64,000 nt of DNA from Allobosea vaviloviae (GCF_001298265.1 NZ_LGSZ01000048.1:372001-436000), one strand, 5' to 3'. Numbered from the stretch's first letter, positions 1 to 9,318 are shown. Notes: generated by a model from the sequence alone, not told the origin. Program-made: numbers and translations.

Positions 1-522
1 CTGGCCGGGATTTCGCTCAAGCTGACGCCTGGCCCCGTGCGCGCCGGCAACGAGTTCAGCTGGGGCCCGATCAAGGAGGTCGCCAAGCTCTTCGCCGGCA
101 TCTTTGTCTGCATGATCCCGGTTCTGGCGATGCTTCAGGCCGGCCGGGATGGCGCCTTCGCTTCGCTCGTCGCGCTCGTCAGCAACCCCGACGGCAGCGC
201 CAATACGGTCGCCTATTTCTGGCTGACCGGTATCCTGTCGTCGTTCCTCGACAACGCGCCGACCTATCTGGTCTTCTTCCAGCTGGCGGGGGGCGATCCC
301 GTGCAGTTGATGACGACCGGCGCGCTGACGCTGACGGCGATCTCGGCCGGCGCCGTCTTCATGGGCGCCAACAGCTATATCGGAAACGCGCCAAACTTCA
401 TGGTCTACGCCATCGCCAAGGACCGCAAGGTCGCGATGCCGAGCTTCTTCGGCTACATGCTCTGGTCAGGCGCGATCCTGATCCCGCTGTTCCTGCTGCA
501 GACGGTGATCTTCTTCCGGTAG
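1..522 (+). CDS. Sodium:proton antiporter, C-terminal part (partial)
   Basis: The reading frame is open from base 1, so only the C-terminal ~173 residues of an integral membrane antiporter are present. The visible part has long hydrophobic helices separated by polar turns, including LSSFLDNAPTYLVFF and the glycine-rich turn FMGANSYIGNAPNF. Paired Asn-Ala-Pro segments of this kind are typical of the CitM/ArsB-like ion transporter superfamily, whose members are often annotated as sodium:proton antiporters. It would act in the inner membrane. The ion cannot be read from the sequence. The gene ends at a strong hairpin shared with the convergent depolymerase gene. Confidence 0.72.
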   Translation: MAGISLKLTPGPVRAGNEFSWGPIKEVAKLFAGIFVCMIPVLAMLQAGRDGAFASLVALVSNPDGSANTVAYFWLTGILSSFLDNAPTYLVFFQLAGGDPVQLMTTGALTLTAISAGAVFMGANSYIGNAPNFMVYAIAKDRKVAMPSFFGYMLWSGAILIPLFLLQTVIFFR

Positions 523-528
523 GCCGAT

Positions 529-559
529 CGGGGCCGCCGGTTTGGCCGGCGAGGCCCCG
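529..559. terminator. Bidirectional hairpin between convergent genes
   Basis: Perfect outer arms CGGGGCC/GGCCCCG enclose an inner stem GCCGG/CCGGC with a TTTGG loop, placed 7 bases after the antiporter stop and 9 bases beyond the PHA depolymerase stop. The position between two convergent genes fits a shared terminator. There is no clear T tract, so Rho-independent activity is an inference. Confidence 0.55.
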
Positions 560-567
560 TCGATTGC

Positions 568-1884
568 TCAGCCCGCGACCTTCAATGCCTTGCGCGCATC
601 GGTCGCGCTCGTCTCGCGGCGGCCCTTGGCAGCTTCCATGTCGAGGCTGACCATGAAGTCCGAGATGCGCGGGGCGATCTCGGAGCGGAAGCGCGAGCCG
701 TTGAAGACGCCGTAATGGCCGACGCCCTTCTGAAGATAATGCACGCGCTTGTCGTCGGGGATGTTCGCGCACAGATCGTGAGCGGCCTGCGTCTGGCCGA
801 CGCCGGAGATGTCGTCATTTTCGCCTTCGACCGTCATCAGGGCGACGCGGCGGATTGCCGTGCAGTCGACCGGCTTGTCGCGATGCATCATGGTGCCCTT
901 CGGCAGGCCATGCTCGATGAAGACGGTCTCGACCGTCTGGAGATAGAACTCGGCGGTCAGGTCCATCACCGCGAGATATTCGTCGTAGAAGTCGCGATGC
1001 TTCTCGGCGGAGTCGCCGTCGCCCCGGATCAGATGCTTGAACATGTCGTGATGGGCCGTGACATGGCGGTCGAGATTCATCGCCATGAAGCCCGAGAGCT
1101 GCAGAAAGCCGGGATAGACCTTCCGGAACGCTCCCTGCAGCGGGAACGGTACGGTGGTGATGCAATTGCTGCGGAACCAGTCGATGCCGCGATCCATCGC
1201 GAGCTTGTTGACCGCAGTCGGCGAGCGGCGCGTGTCGATCGGCCCGCCCATCAACGTCATCGAGCGGGGCGCGCAAGGATCGGCCTCGGCCTCCATGCGG
1301 GCGATGGCGGCGAGCACCGGCACGGCAGGCTGGCAGACCGCCATGACATGCGTCTCCGGGCCCAGCATCTGCAGCATGGCGATGACGTAGTCGATATAGT
1401 CGTCGAGATCGAAGCGTCCGGCGGAGAGCGGCACGACGCGGGCATCGGTCCAGTCGGTGATGTAGACCTCATGCCCGGGCAGGAAGGCCTCGACCGTGCC
1501 GCGCAGCAGCGTGGCGTAGTGGCCCGACATCGGCGCGACCAGCAGCACCTTCGGCTGCGGCTTGCGGCGACCCTCGATCTTGCGGTCGAAATAGACCAGC
1601 CTGCCGAAGGGGCGCTCCCAGACGACGCGCTCCTCGACCGCTGTCTTGACGCCGTTGATCGTCGTCTCGGAGAGACCGAAGGCCGGCTTGCCATACCGTC
1701 GCGTGGTGCGCTCGAAGAGCTCGCAGGAGGCCGCGATTGTGCGGCCCATCGGCGTATAGCTCAGCGGATTGGCGGGGTTCTTGAAGGCCAGATGCATTGC
1801 ATCCGACATGCCCCTGGCGGGGCTGAGCAGCATGTGAACTGCTTCGAAGGCATGGTAGGCGAACGACATGGGAGCCCCATTCAT
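568..1884 (-). CDS. phaZ: Intracellular polyhydroxyalkanoate (PHB) depolymerase
   Basis: This enzyme breaks down intracellular PHB granules to release 3-hydroxybutyrate for reuse as carbon. The 438-residue length and the fold pattern match the PhaZa/i-PHB depolymerase family, an alpha/beta hydrolase. The nucleophile motif AVCQPAVPVL is visible with Cys184, the residue that replaces serine in this family. A conserved VEGENDDISG stretch near residue 355 carries the expected acidic residue, and GVGHYGVFNGSRF near the C-terminus carries the catalytic His. Two starts are possible, this ATG or one five codons downstream (base 1869); AAGGA-like bases sit ahead of the upstream one. It is divergent from actS, so a shared promoter region lies between them. 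Confidence 0.9.
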   Translation of the reverse strand: MNGAPMSFAYHAFEAVHMLLSPARGMSDAMHLAFKNPANPLSYTPMGRTIAASCELFERTTRRYGKPAFGLSETTINGVKTAVEERVVWERPFGRLVYFDRKIEGRRKPQPKVLLVAPMSGHYATLLRGTVEAFLPGHEVYITDWTDARVVPLSAGRFDLDDYIDYVIAMLQMLGPETHVMAVCQPAVPVLAAIARMEAEADPCAPRSMTLMGGPIDTRRSPTAVNKLAMDRGIDWFRSNCITTVPFPLQGAFRKVYPGFLQLSGFMAMNLDRHVTAHHDMFKHLIRGDGDSAEKHRDFYDEYLAVMDLTAEFYLQTVETVFIEHGLPKGTMMHRDKPVDCTAIRRVALMTVEGENDDISGVGQTQAAHDLCANIPDDKRVHYLQKGVGHYGVFNGSRFRSEIAPRISDFMVSLDMEAAKGRRETSATDARKALKVAG

Positions 1885-2075
1885 GCTGTGTCAGAGTCCT
1901 TCTGGCGCCGCAGCATCCGATGCCGCGCCGCAATAGAACGCACCGTATGCCTAATTTGTTCTCATTCAACCCTGCAAAGGGCTAAGAATTCCCGCCGACG
2001 CCGATATGCCACAGATGATGGCCCCTGCCCGATTGCTTCGACCGATGCCTGTCGCCTCATGAGTCTTGTTCGATC

Positions 2076-3428
2076 ATGACCTTTCCGGATGTCTCGACAC
2101 CCGTATTCGGCCGCGCCAACCGCCATCTGCGGCTGGACACGCTGGTCCGGCTGCGCTGGCTCGCCATCGCCGGGCAGAGCCTGGCGGTCGCAGGCGTGCA
2201 TTTCGGACTCGGCTTCCCGCTGCCCTTCGGCTGGTGCTTCACCGCCATCGCGGTCTCGTCCTGGCTGAACATCGCGCTGCGCATCCGTTTTCCGCTCAGC
2301 CACCGGCTGCATGCCGGCCCCGCGACGGCCTTGCTCGCCTTCGACATCATTCAGCTCGCGGCCCTGCTTTACCTGACGGGGGGCCTGCAGAACCCGTTCT
2401 CGATCCTGTTCCTGGCACCGGTGATGATCTCGGCCACGGCCCTGCCGCCGCAGCGGACGCTGGTGCTGGGCGTGCTGGCCATCGCCCTGGCGACCCTGGT
2501 CAGCATTGTCCATCTGCCGCTGCCCTGGGCCGGGCCCGACCGGCCGGTGCTGCCGCCCTCTTACCAGATCGGGAGCTGGGCCGCGCTCGTGCTCGGCCTC
2601 GGCTTCACCGGGATCTACGCCTGGCGCGTGGCCAAGGAGGCGCGCGACCTCTCGGACGCGCTCGCCGCCACCGAACTCGTCCTGGCGCGCGAGCAGCATC
2701 TGTCCCAGCTCGACGGCCTGGCCGCCGCGGCCGCCCATGAGCTCGGCACGCCGCTCGCCACGATCGCGCTCGTCGCCCGTGAATTGTCCCGGCTGGCGCC
2801 GCCGGAGGGCGAGATGGCAGAGGACATCACGCTGCTGCGCGAGCAGGTCGAGCGCTGCCGCAGCATCCTCGGCAAGCTCGCATCGCTGCAGGATGACGAT
2901 GCCGGCCCGCTCGACCAGCTCTCCTTGCGCCTTCTGATCGAGGAAGCGGCCGGCCCCCAGCGTCCCTTCGGGGTGCCCTTCGAAATCGTGATGCGCGGCG
3001 AGAAACCCGAGCCGGTCTGCCGGCGCAATCCCGGCATGATCTATGGCCTCGGCAATATCGTAGATAACGCAGTCGATTTCGCGCGCTCGACCGTCGCCAT
3101 CACCGCGCAATGGGACCAAGCCCATGTCATGCTCACGATCGCCGATGACGGTCCGGGTTTTCCGCCTGACGTCCTGCTGCGGGCCGGCGACCCTTACCTC
3201 ACCCATGGCGCCAATGAGAGCCGGGCCGGCGGCGGCCTCGGCCTCGGGCTCTTCATCGCCAAGACGCTGCTCGAACGCGGCGGTGCGCTGATGGAGTTCT
3301 CGAATCTCGCCGCGCCGGCCAGCGGAGCGTCCGTCCGGATGACCTGGCCTCGCGAGGTGTTCGAGGCGGATCTGCCACAACCCGGGCCTGTAAACCCGGA
3401 ACCATCGATACCACATGGGGTTAGCTGA
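2076..3428 (+). CDS. actS: Redox-sensing histidine kinase ActS/RegB/PrrB
   Basis: Membrane sensor kinase of the global redox two-component system that adjusts respiration, CO2/N2 fixation and acid tolerance in alphaproteobacteria. Six hydrophobic segments fill residues ~25-180. The quinone-binding heptapeptide GGLQNPF is at 102-108. The H-box AHELGTPLA places the phospho-accepting His at 221, and the redox-active Cys of the family is present exactly 40 residues later (Cys261 in ERCRSIL), the same spacing as His225/Cys265 in Rhodobacter RegB. N-box NIVDNAVDFA and G-boxes DDGPGF and GGGLGLGLF complete an intact kinase. The response regulator gene follows directly, so both are probably co-transcribed. 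Confidence 0.93.
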   Translation: MTFPDVSTPVFGRANRHLRLDTLVRLRWLAIAGQSLAVAGVHFGLGFPLPFGWCFTAIAVSSWLNIALRIRFPLSHRLHAGPATALLAFDIIQLAALLYLTGGLQNPFSILFLAPVMISATALPPQRTLVLGVLAIALATLVSIVHLPLPWAGPDRPVLPPSYQIGSWAALVLGLGFTGIYAWRVAKEARDLSDALAATELVLAREQHLSQLDGLAAAAAHELGTPLATIALVARELSRLAPPEGEMAEDITLLREQVERCRSILGKLASLQDDDAGPLDQLSLRLLIEEAAGPQRPFGVPFEIVMRGEKPEPVCRRNPGMIYGLGNIVDNAVDFARSTVAITAQWDQAHVMLTIADDGPGFPPDVLLRAGDPYLTHGANESRAGGGLGLGLFIAKTLLERGGALMEFSNLAAPASGASVRMTWPREVFEADLPQPGPVNPEPSIPHGVS

Positions 3429-3504
3429 TGGACGCGCATCCCGGATGCGTCGCGGCGGAAGCTGCGCTAATGGTCCTCCGGGGAACGCCCGGCGGGAGGA
3501 GAAC

Positions 3505-4074
3505 ATGATGCAGGATACGCTGATCGAGACCGCCCCCACCCTTCCGGCTGCGGACATGTCGCTGCTTCTGGTGGACGACGACAAGCCGTTCCTGACACGC
3601 CTCGCCCGCGCCATGGAGAGCCGCGGCTATTCCGTGCGCATGGCCGAAAGCGTCGGTGCCGGCCTTGCGGCGGTGGACGAATCCGCTCCGGCCTTCGCCG
3701 TGATCGACCTGCGTCTCGCCGACGGCAACGGCCTCGACGTCATCGCCCGGCTGAAGGAACGCCGCCCCGATGCGCGCGGCATCGTGCTGACCGGCTATGG
3801 CAACATCGCCACCGCCGTCAGCGCGGTGAAGCTCGGCGCGTTCGATTTCCTCGCCAAGCCGGCCGATGCCGACGAGATCCATGCCGCCCTGGCCGCGGCC
3901 CGCGATGCGAGGCCGCTGCCGCCCGATAACCCGATGTCGGCCGACCGGGTCCGCTGGGAGCATATCCAGCGCGTCTACGAGCTCTGCAACCGCAACGTCT
4001 CCGAGACGGCGCGGCGGCTGGGGATGCACAGGCGCACGCTCCAGCGCATATTGGCGAAGCGCGCGCCGCGCTGA
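3505..4074 (+). CDS. actR: Response regulator ActR/RegA/PrrA
   Basis: Cognate DNA-binding response regulator of the redox kinase encoded just upstream. The N-terminal receiver domain has the acidic pocket LLVDDDKPF at residues 21-29 and the phospho-accepting Asp68 in AVIDLRLADG. The C-terminus holds a Fis-type helix-turn-helix, NVSETARRLGMHRRTLQRIL, nearly invariant in RegA homologues. I chose the ATG preceded by a strong GGAGGAG ribosome site 4 bases upstream rather than the in-frame ATG at 3415, which lies inside actS and would add 30 non-conserved residues. Length of 189 residues matches the family. Confidence 0.95.
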   Translation: MMQDTLIETAPTLPAADMSLLLVDDDKPFLTRLARAMESRGYSVRMAESVGAGLAAVDESAPAFAVIDLRLADGNGLDVIARLKERRPDARGIVLTGYGNIATAVSAVKLGAFDFLAKPADADEIHAALAAARDARPLPPDNPMSADRVRWEHIQRVYELCNRNVSETARRLGMHRRTLQRILAKRAPR

Positions 4075-4175
4075 TCACACCGGCGGTGGGTTGATCTGCC
4101 AGATGCCCTCCTGACGAAGGGCCAGGCAGGCATAGGACGATAAGCTGTCGGCGCGCTTCCGGAGCCTGTGCCGGC

Positions 4176-4637
4176 CTAAGCAGGCGGATCCTCCATCAGC
4201 GCCAGCCGGCCCGCTGCCAGCTTGGCGAAGGCGATGGTCAGGGCCTTGCGCCGTGCCGGCGCCAGCGGGTGGCGCGGCGGCGCGCGCAGCAGATGACCGC
4301 CATAGGCGTCGGCGACGATCAGCCCGACATCACCGGGCAGGACCTCCTGGGGAAATTCCGGCGCGACCGCGAAAAGGAAACCGTCGCAATAATCGCGGTA
4401 ATCCGGCCATTTGCCGTCGACGCGGTAATCCTCGATGCCCGACTTGACCTCGACCACCAGCAATTCGCCCGACGGCGAGAGCGCGACGATGTCGCCGCGC
4501 CGGCCATTGGCGAACGTCATCTCCTTGACGATCGCATAGCCACGCTCGCGCAGATGCCGGCCGGCTCCACGGCAGACGGCACGGGTGATGTCGGGCCGCG
4601 CGGGCGGCGGGTTGAGCAGGGGGCTGGCGACGGGCAT
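4176..4637 (-). CDS. mmcB: MmcB family DNA repair protein
   Basis: Small protein of the MmcB (DUF2081) family, in which Caulobacter MmcB is a damage-inducible protein needed for tolerance of DNA-crosslinking agents. The core RRGDIVALSPSGELLVVEVKSG looks like a PD-(D/E)XK nuclease fold, with Asp and Glu-Val-Lys in the expected places, followed by a WPDYRDYCDGFLFAV segment. Start chosen at the ATG with a GAGGGA site about 11 bases upstream; the frame stays open to 4751 but that extension has no family-like sequence. It is convergent with actR and divergent from the glycosyltransferase gene. Confidence 0.8.
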   Translation of the reverse strand: MPVASPLLNPPPARPDITRAVCRGAGRHLRERGYAIVKEMTFANGRRGDIVALSPSGELLVVEVKSGIEDYRVDGKWPDYRDYCDGFLFAVAPEFPQEVLPGDVGLIVADAYGGHLLRAPPRHPLAPARRKALTIAFAKLAAGRLALMEDPPA

Positions 4638-4765
4638 GGCGTCATGTTCCCTCTTTGTGCCGATCAAGACAAGGGCTGAGGCGAGAACCGCAGGTTGAAA
4701 ACGGGCTCCCGCTTTCCGGCGCCATGCTCTAGGAAGGCACAAAGCCGCCACGGTCCCCGCCCGCC

Positions 4766-5785
4766 TTGCAGATCGCTCTCGCGCCCCTCCTGATCCTGCT
4801 TTCGGCCGCTGCCATCTCGGCGCTGCTGTGCGTGCTGCTGCGGCCGCTCTTGGAGCGCTATGCGCTGGCGCGGCCCAATGCCCGATCGAGCCATCGCGTG
4901 CCGACGCCGCAGGGCGGCGGCATCGCGGTTCTCGCCGGCGCCTTCCTCGCGATCGGGCTGGCCTTGCAGGCGCTGCCGCCCCTGCCGGGGGCCGCCGGCC
5001 TCGGCTTCGTCATCGCGGCGAGCGTGGTGCTGGCCGGCGTGGGTGCCTGGGACGATATCCGGCCGCTCTCGGCCGGTCTGCGGCTCGGGCTGCAGGCGCT
5101 TTGTGTCGCCGTGGTGATCGTTTATGGCGCGCCCGATGCAAGACTATTTCCGGAATTGATGCCGCTCGCGGTCGAGCGCTGCCTGGCGCTGCTCGCCGGG
5201 ATCTGGTTCGTCAACCTCACCAATTTCATGGACGGGATCGACTGGATCACGATCGCCGGTTTCGTGCCCCTGACCGGCGCGCTGGCGCTGGCCGGCAGCG
5301 CGGGTGTGATCGATCCGGCGTCGGGCCTGCTGGCGGCTGCGCTGTGCGGCGGGCTGATCGGCTTTGCGCCCTTCAACAAGCCGGTGGCGCGGCTTTTCCT
5401 CGGCGATGTCGGCTCGCTGCCGATCGGGCTGCTTGGCGCCTATCTGCTCTTCCGGCTGGCGGATACCGGCGCGCTGACGGCCGCGCTGATCTTGCCGCTC
5501 TACCATGTCGCGGACGCGACGATCACCTTGCTGCGCCGGTTGGCCCGCCGCGAGAAGGTCTGGGAGGCGCATCGCTCGCATGTCTACCAGCAGGCGACGA
5601 CCAACGGACACAGCGTGCTGAGCGTCGTCACGACCGTCGCGCTGCTCAATCTGGCTCTGGTCGGCCTGGCAGCGCTCAGCATCACGATGCCGGACGCAGC
5701 GGTGCAATGGACCTGCATCGCCGCAGCGATCCTCCTGACCGCGCTCGTCATGCGCCGCTTCTCGCTAAGGTCATCCGCCTCGTGA
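4766..5785 (+). CDS. Undecaprenyl-phosphate sugar-phosphate transferase (WecA/MraY family)
   Basis: Polytopic membrane enzyme that moves a sugar-1-phosphate from a UDP-sugar onto undecaprenyl phosphate, the first step of O-antigen or other surface glycan assembly. About ten hydrophobic helices are visible. Family motifs are present: NARSSHRVPTPQGGG near residue 40, GAWDD near 92 (metal-binding Asp pair), NFMDGIDW near 153, and FNKPVARLFLGDVGSLPIG near 206-224. The frame begins at a TTG codon, as no ATG or GTG fits ahead of the first helix. The stop overlaps the GTG start of the next gene by four bases, so the two are translationally coupled. The exact sugar is not deducible. Confidence 0.83.
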   Translation: MQIALAPLLILLSAAAISALLCVLLRPLLERYALARPNARSSHRVPTPQGGGIAVLAGAFLAIGLALQALPPLPGAAGLGFVIAASVVLAGVGAWDDIRPLSAGLRLGLQALCVAVVIVYGAPDARLFPELMPLAVERCLALLAGIWFVNLTNFMDGIDWITIAGFVPLTGALALAGSAGVIDPASGLLAAALCGGLIGFAPFNKPVARLFLGDVGSLPIGLLGAYLLFRLADTGALTAALILPLYHVADATITLLRRLARREKVWEAHRSHVYQQATTNGHSVLSVVTTVALLNLALVGLAALSITMPDAAVQWTCIAAAILLTALVMRRFSLRSSAS

Positions 5786-6711
5786 ACGGAGAGCGCGTCC
5801 TCGTCACCGGTGCTGGCGGCTTCATCGGGCCTCATGTCGTGGCCGCGCTGAAGGCATCCGGCTATCGCGTCCGCGTGACGCGGCGATCAGCGGGCCCTGG
5901 TCCCGACGGCATCGAGGCCGTCGTCACCGGGGATCTGACCTCCCCCATCGATTGGAGCCGGGCGCTCGACGACGTCCAGCATGTCGTCCACCTCGCCGGC
6001 CTCGCCCATGCCGGCCCCGGCCTCGACGAAGCTTTGTATCGACGCATCAATACGGATGCGACGCTGGAACTGGCGACGGCCGCCTATCGCGCGGGCATCG
6101 CGCGCTTCGTCCACATCTCCTCAATCAAGGCGCAGAGCGGTGCTTTCGACGGGCCGCCGCTGCGCGAGAGCGACACGCCTGCGCCCGACGACGCCTATGG
6201 GCGCTCGAAGCTCGCAGCCGAACAGGGGCTCGCCGGGCTCGACCTGGACTGGGTCTCGCTGCGCCCCGTGCTGGTCTATGGGCCGGGCGTGAAAGCCAAT
6301 ATGGCGGCGCTGCTCAGGCTGGCAAGCCTCCCCGTGCCGCTGCCGCTCGGCGCGCTGACCGCGCCGCGCTCGCTGCTCGCGGTCGAAAATCTCGCGGAGG
6401 CCGTGCTGTTTTCGCTGTTGCCGGGGTGCCCTGTCCGCCGCGCCTTCATCGTCGCCGATCCCGAGCCGATCAGCGTGGCCGGTATCCTGACCGCCTTACG
6501 CGCGGGGCTTGGTCGCGGGCCGGGCCTGGTCCCCGTGCCGGCCGGTCTCCTGCGGCTGGCGGCACGTCTTGCCGGTCGCGAGGACGCCTTCGTCAAGCTG
6601 AGCGGCAGTCTCGTCGCCACGCCCGAGGGGCTGGTCAGGGCAGGCTGGCGGCCGCCGGTCGAGACGAAGGTTGCGCTGGCGCGGCTGGCAGCGTCTTCTG
6701 GCGCTGGCTGA
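5782..6711 (+). CDS. NAD-dependent epimerase/dehydratase (extended SDR)
   Basis: Extended short-chain dehydrogenase, probably a nucleotide-sugar 4-epimerase or reductase feeding the glycan pathway started by the upstream gene. The Rossmann motif TGAGGFIG is at the N-terminus, an HLAGLAH segment follows near residue 72, and the catalytic Ser-Tyr-Lys set appears as HISSIKAQ and YGRSK (Tyr ~136, Lys ~140). The GTG start lies within GTGA, overlapping the upstream stop. In many genomes this pair acts in O-antigen initiation, the transferase attaching N-acetyl-hexosamine-P and the SDR converting the sugar, but the substrate here is inferred. Its last 77 bases overlap the convergent CapD-like gene. 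Confidence 0.8.
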   Translation: MNGERVLVTGAGGFIGPHVVAALKASGYRVRVTRRSAGPGPDGIEAVVTGDLTSPIDWSRALDDVQHVVHLAGLAHAGPGLDEALYRRINTDATLELATAAYRAGIARFVHISSIKAQSGAFDGPPLRESDTPAPDDAYGRSKLAAEQGLAGLDLDWVSLRPVLVYGPGVKANMAALLRLASLPVPLPLGALTAPRSLLAVENLAEAVLFSLLPGCPVRRAFIVADPEPISVAGILTALRAGLGRGPGLVPVPAGLLRLAARLAGREDAFVKLSGSLVATPEGLVRAGWRPPVETKVALARLAASSGAG

Positions 6712-8599
6712 AATCGGGGATCGCCTCGTCGAGTACGGCGTCGGCCGCTTCGCGATGATCGGCCTTCAGCGCCGCCTCCAACCGGGCGAGCCAGGCTTGC
6801 AGCCGGGCGCGGTTGGCGAAGACGGGCTTGGCCGCCATGACACCGTCGAGGCCGGTCTCGGCCATCGGCTCGTCGCGGGCGAACAGGATTTCGTTCAGGC
6901 GCTCGCCCGGCCGCACGCCGGTGACCGCAATCTCGATATCCTCGCCCGGCTCGAAGCCGGCAAGCCGGATCATGCGTTCGGCCAGATCCATGATCCTGAC
7001 CGGTTGGCCCATCTTGAGCACATAGACGGCGGCGCGCTCGGCCTCAGGCCCATCCGAGCGGGCATGGGAGGCGGCGGTCAGCACGAGGTCGCAGGCCTCG
7101 CGGATCGTCATGAAATAGCGGATCATGTCGGGGCTGGTGACCGTCAGAGGCCCGCCGCGCGCGATCTGCGCCTTGAACTTCGGCACGACCGAACCGACCG
7201 AGCCGAGCACATTGCCGAAGCGCACGGCCACGAGCCGCATGCCGGCGGCGGCCGCGACGAACTCGGCGTCGCGCGACTGGGCATACATCTCGGCGAAGCG
7301 CTTCGTCGCGCCCAGCATCGAGACGGGCTCGATCGCCTTGTCGGTCGAGATCAGGACGAAGATCTTCGTGTTGGCGGCGATGGCCGCATCGGTGACGTTG
7401 ACCGAGCCGAAGATGTTGGTCTTGATGCCCTCGCTCCAGTCCGCCTCGAGATAGGGCACATGCTTGAGCGCAGCGGCATGGATGACGATGTCCGGCTGGA
7501 ACGCCGTGAACAGCGGCGTGATCCGGGCACGATCGCGCACATCGGCGAGCGCGCCGGAGACGACCGTGTCATGCGCCTGGGCGATGAGCTGTTCGGTCAC
7601 CTGGAACAAAGCGGGCTCCGAACTCTCGACGATCAGCAGTTCGGCGGCACCGAAGGCAGCGCAGCGCAGACAGATCTCGGACCCGATCGAGCCGCCGCCG
7701 CCGGTGACGATGACGCGCTTGCCCTTCAGGAAGGCGCCGAGCCGGTCGCGGTCGATCCGGACAGTCGAGCGCACCAGAAGGTCCTCGATCTCCAGCGGAG
7801 CGAGTTCCGTATCGCGCACGCCCTCGCCGAGCGTCTCGATCCGCGAGATCGGCAGAGACAGCTTGCGCGTACGGGCCAGCCATTTGTCCGGCTCGGCCTC
7901 GGGCAACAATGCGCTGGGGGTCGCGACGATGCGGCGGAAGCCTTCGCCGCGCTCGGCAGCGTCTCCGGCGATACGCTCGATGTCCGCAAGCAACCCGAGC
8001 ACGGGCACGCCCCGGATCGACTGGCCGAGATCATCGATGCGCGGCGACAGGATGCCGGCCGGCCGCAGCTTGCGCATCGTGCCGGCCTCCATGGCGCGGA
8101 TCACCATCTCGACCTCGAAGCCGCGCCCGAGCAGCAGCGCCGGCAGGGCGGCCTCCCGGGCTGCATTCCGGCGCGAGCGGGAATATTTGAAATAGCGATA
8201 GCCGAGCCGCGGCCCGCCGAGCAGCGAGACCTGCACCAGCCAGTACAGCGCGATCGTGATCTTGCCGAAATAGAAGGCGCCGTAGAAATTCGGCGCGACC
8301 AGGACATAGTCGACCACCAGGAGCGTCAGCGTCAGGATCGAGACGGCCCTGACGATGTTCGACAGGTCCGGCAGCGAGGCAAAGCGCCATTTCGAGCGGT
8401 AAAGCGAGAAGAACCAGTAGACCAGGCCGGCATAGAGCACGAACACCGGCAGGAAGCGCGGCAGATAGCGCAGGTGTTCGTCGAGCTGCCAGCCCTCGAA
8501 CCTGATGACGAAGACGAGCCAGATCGCGAGCGCCGTCACCACGAGATCGTGGACGATGACGGCGAGCTTCTTGAAACTTTGCTTGGGGAGACTGGCCAT
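6635..8599 (-). CDS. CapD/FlmA-like nucleotide-sugar 4,6-dehydratase/epimerase, membrane-bound
   Basis: Large (654 residue) polysaccharide biosynthesis protein of the CapD/PglF/WbpM type, which converts UDP-GlcNAc to a 4-keto-6-deoxy sugar. Four to five membrane helices are at residues ~12-130, followed by a CoA-binding-like Rossmann domain and then the catalytic SDR domain. The latter has TGGGGSIGSEI, the STDKA motif, and GATKRFAEM with the catalytic Lys and the Met-for-Tyr change normal for this family. The start at MASLPKQSF was chosen because the ~69 residues upstream in the open frame are non-conserved and overlap the TetR gene. A low-complexity Pro/Ala tail at the C-terminus overlaps the convergent epimerase gene. 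Confidence 0.88.
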   Translation of the reverse strand: MASLPKQSFKKLAVIVHDLVVTALAIWLVFVIRFEGWQLDEHLRYLPRFLPVFVLYAGLVYWFFSLYRSKWRFASLPDLSNIVRAVSILTLTLLVVDYVLVAPNFYGAFYFGKITIALYWLVQVSLLGGPRLGYRYFKYSRSRRNAAREAALPALLLGRGFEVEMVIRAMEAGTMRKLRPAGILSPRIDDLGQSIRGVPVLGLLADIERIAGDAAERGEGFRRIVATPSALLPEAEPDKWLARTRKLSLPISRIETLGEGVRDTELAPLEIEDLLVRSTVRIDRDRLGAFLKGKRVIVTGGGGSIGSEICLRCAAFGAAELLIVESSEPALFQVTEQLIAQAHDTVVSGALADVRDRARITPLFTAFQPDIVIHAAALKHVPYLEADWSEGIKTNIFGSVNVTDAAIAANTKIFVLISTDKAIEPVSMLGATKRFAEMYAQSRDAEFVAAAAGMRLVAVRFGNVLGSVGSVVPKFKAQIARGGPLTVTSPDMIRYFMTIREACDLVLTAASHARSDGPEAERAAVYVLKMGQPVRIMDLAERMIRLAGFEPGEDIEIAVTGVRPGERLNEILFARDEPMAETGLDGVMAAKPVFANRARLQAWLARLEAALKADHREAADAVLDEAIPDFSQRQKTLPAAPAQPSSRPAAASLP

Positions 8600-8670
8600 G
8601 ACAGGCGGGGTATCCCGCTCCCTCGGCGGCTTGTCAACGCGACGCGGCAGCCGACAGCCCGACGCGCGCG

Positions 8671-9267
8671 TCAGTTTTCCGCTTTCGGCTGCTCCAGAGC
8701 CGCCATGATGAAGTCGATCATCTCCTCGGCGGTCGGGCCGGGAATGCGCTCGCACTGTGCCATCAGCAGGGGATGCTGAAAGCGGAGCATGGCCGTGCGG
8801 ATGCATTGCGTGGCGGCGACCGGATCGAGCGCGCGGAACTCGCCATTGGCGATGCCCTCGGCGATCACGCGCCCGAGCAGGGCATCGAAGCGCTCGATAT
8901 GGCCGAGGATGGCGTCCCAGCTCTCCTCCATCGCCGCGCAGACCATCTCCTGCATGCGATGCTGGTCGGCAAAGCGAGCCTGATTGATCCGGTGCGCCGT
9001 CAGCAGCATCTCGCGCAGGCGGCTGCCGGCGCTCCGCTGCTCCGCGATGATGAGCGACAGCGATTCCTCGAGCTCGCCCTTGAAGCGCGCCAGCACCGCC
9101 TCGTTGATCGACTTCTTCGAATCGAAGAAGCGATAGACATTGGCCGGGCTCATGCGCAGCGACTTGGCGATGTCGGCGACGGTCGTCTTCTGATAGCCGA
9201 TGTCGCGAAAGAAGCGCTCGGCCGTATCGACGATGCTCTGCCTCGTGTCGCGCTCGGGAAGACTCAC
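8671..9267 (-). CDS. TetR/AcrR family transcriptional regulator
   Basis: 198-residue one-component repressor. The N-terminal helix-turn-helix is clear (TTVADIAKSLRMSPANVYRFFDSKK, roughly residues 28-52) and the remaining all-helical part is the ligand-binding and dimerisation domain. A perfect 17-base palindrome lies 52 bases upstream of its start and is a good candidate for its own operator. The gene sits just ahead of the CapD-like gene in the same direction with 71 bases between, so co-transcription is possible. The ligand and targets cannot be told from sequence; no efflux pump gene is adjacent. Confidence 0.88.
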   Translation of the reverse strand: MSLPERDTRQSIVDTAERFFRDIGYQKTTVADIAKSLRMSPANVYRFFDSKKSINEAVLARFKGELEESLSLIIAEQRSAGSRLREMLLTAHRINQARFADQHRMQEMVCAAMEESWDAILGHIERFDALLGRVIAEGIANGEFRALDPVAATQCIRTAMLRFQHPLLMAQCERIPGPTAEEMIDFIMAALEQPKAEN

Positions 9268-9318
9268 GGCTTTGCCTGTTTATGTTGTATTGGCGGCTTT
9301 CGGCGGGAACAGATCGCT

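Noticed and set aside
1962..3614. 550-codon open frame on the minus strand
   Set aside because: Opposite actS with all kinase motifs intact on the plus strand.
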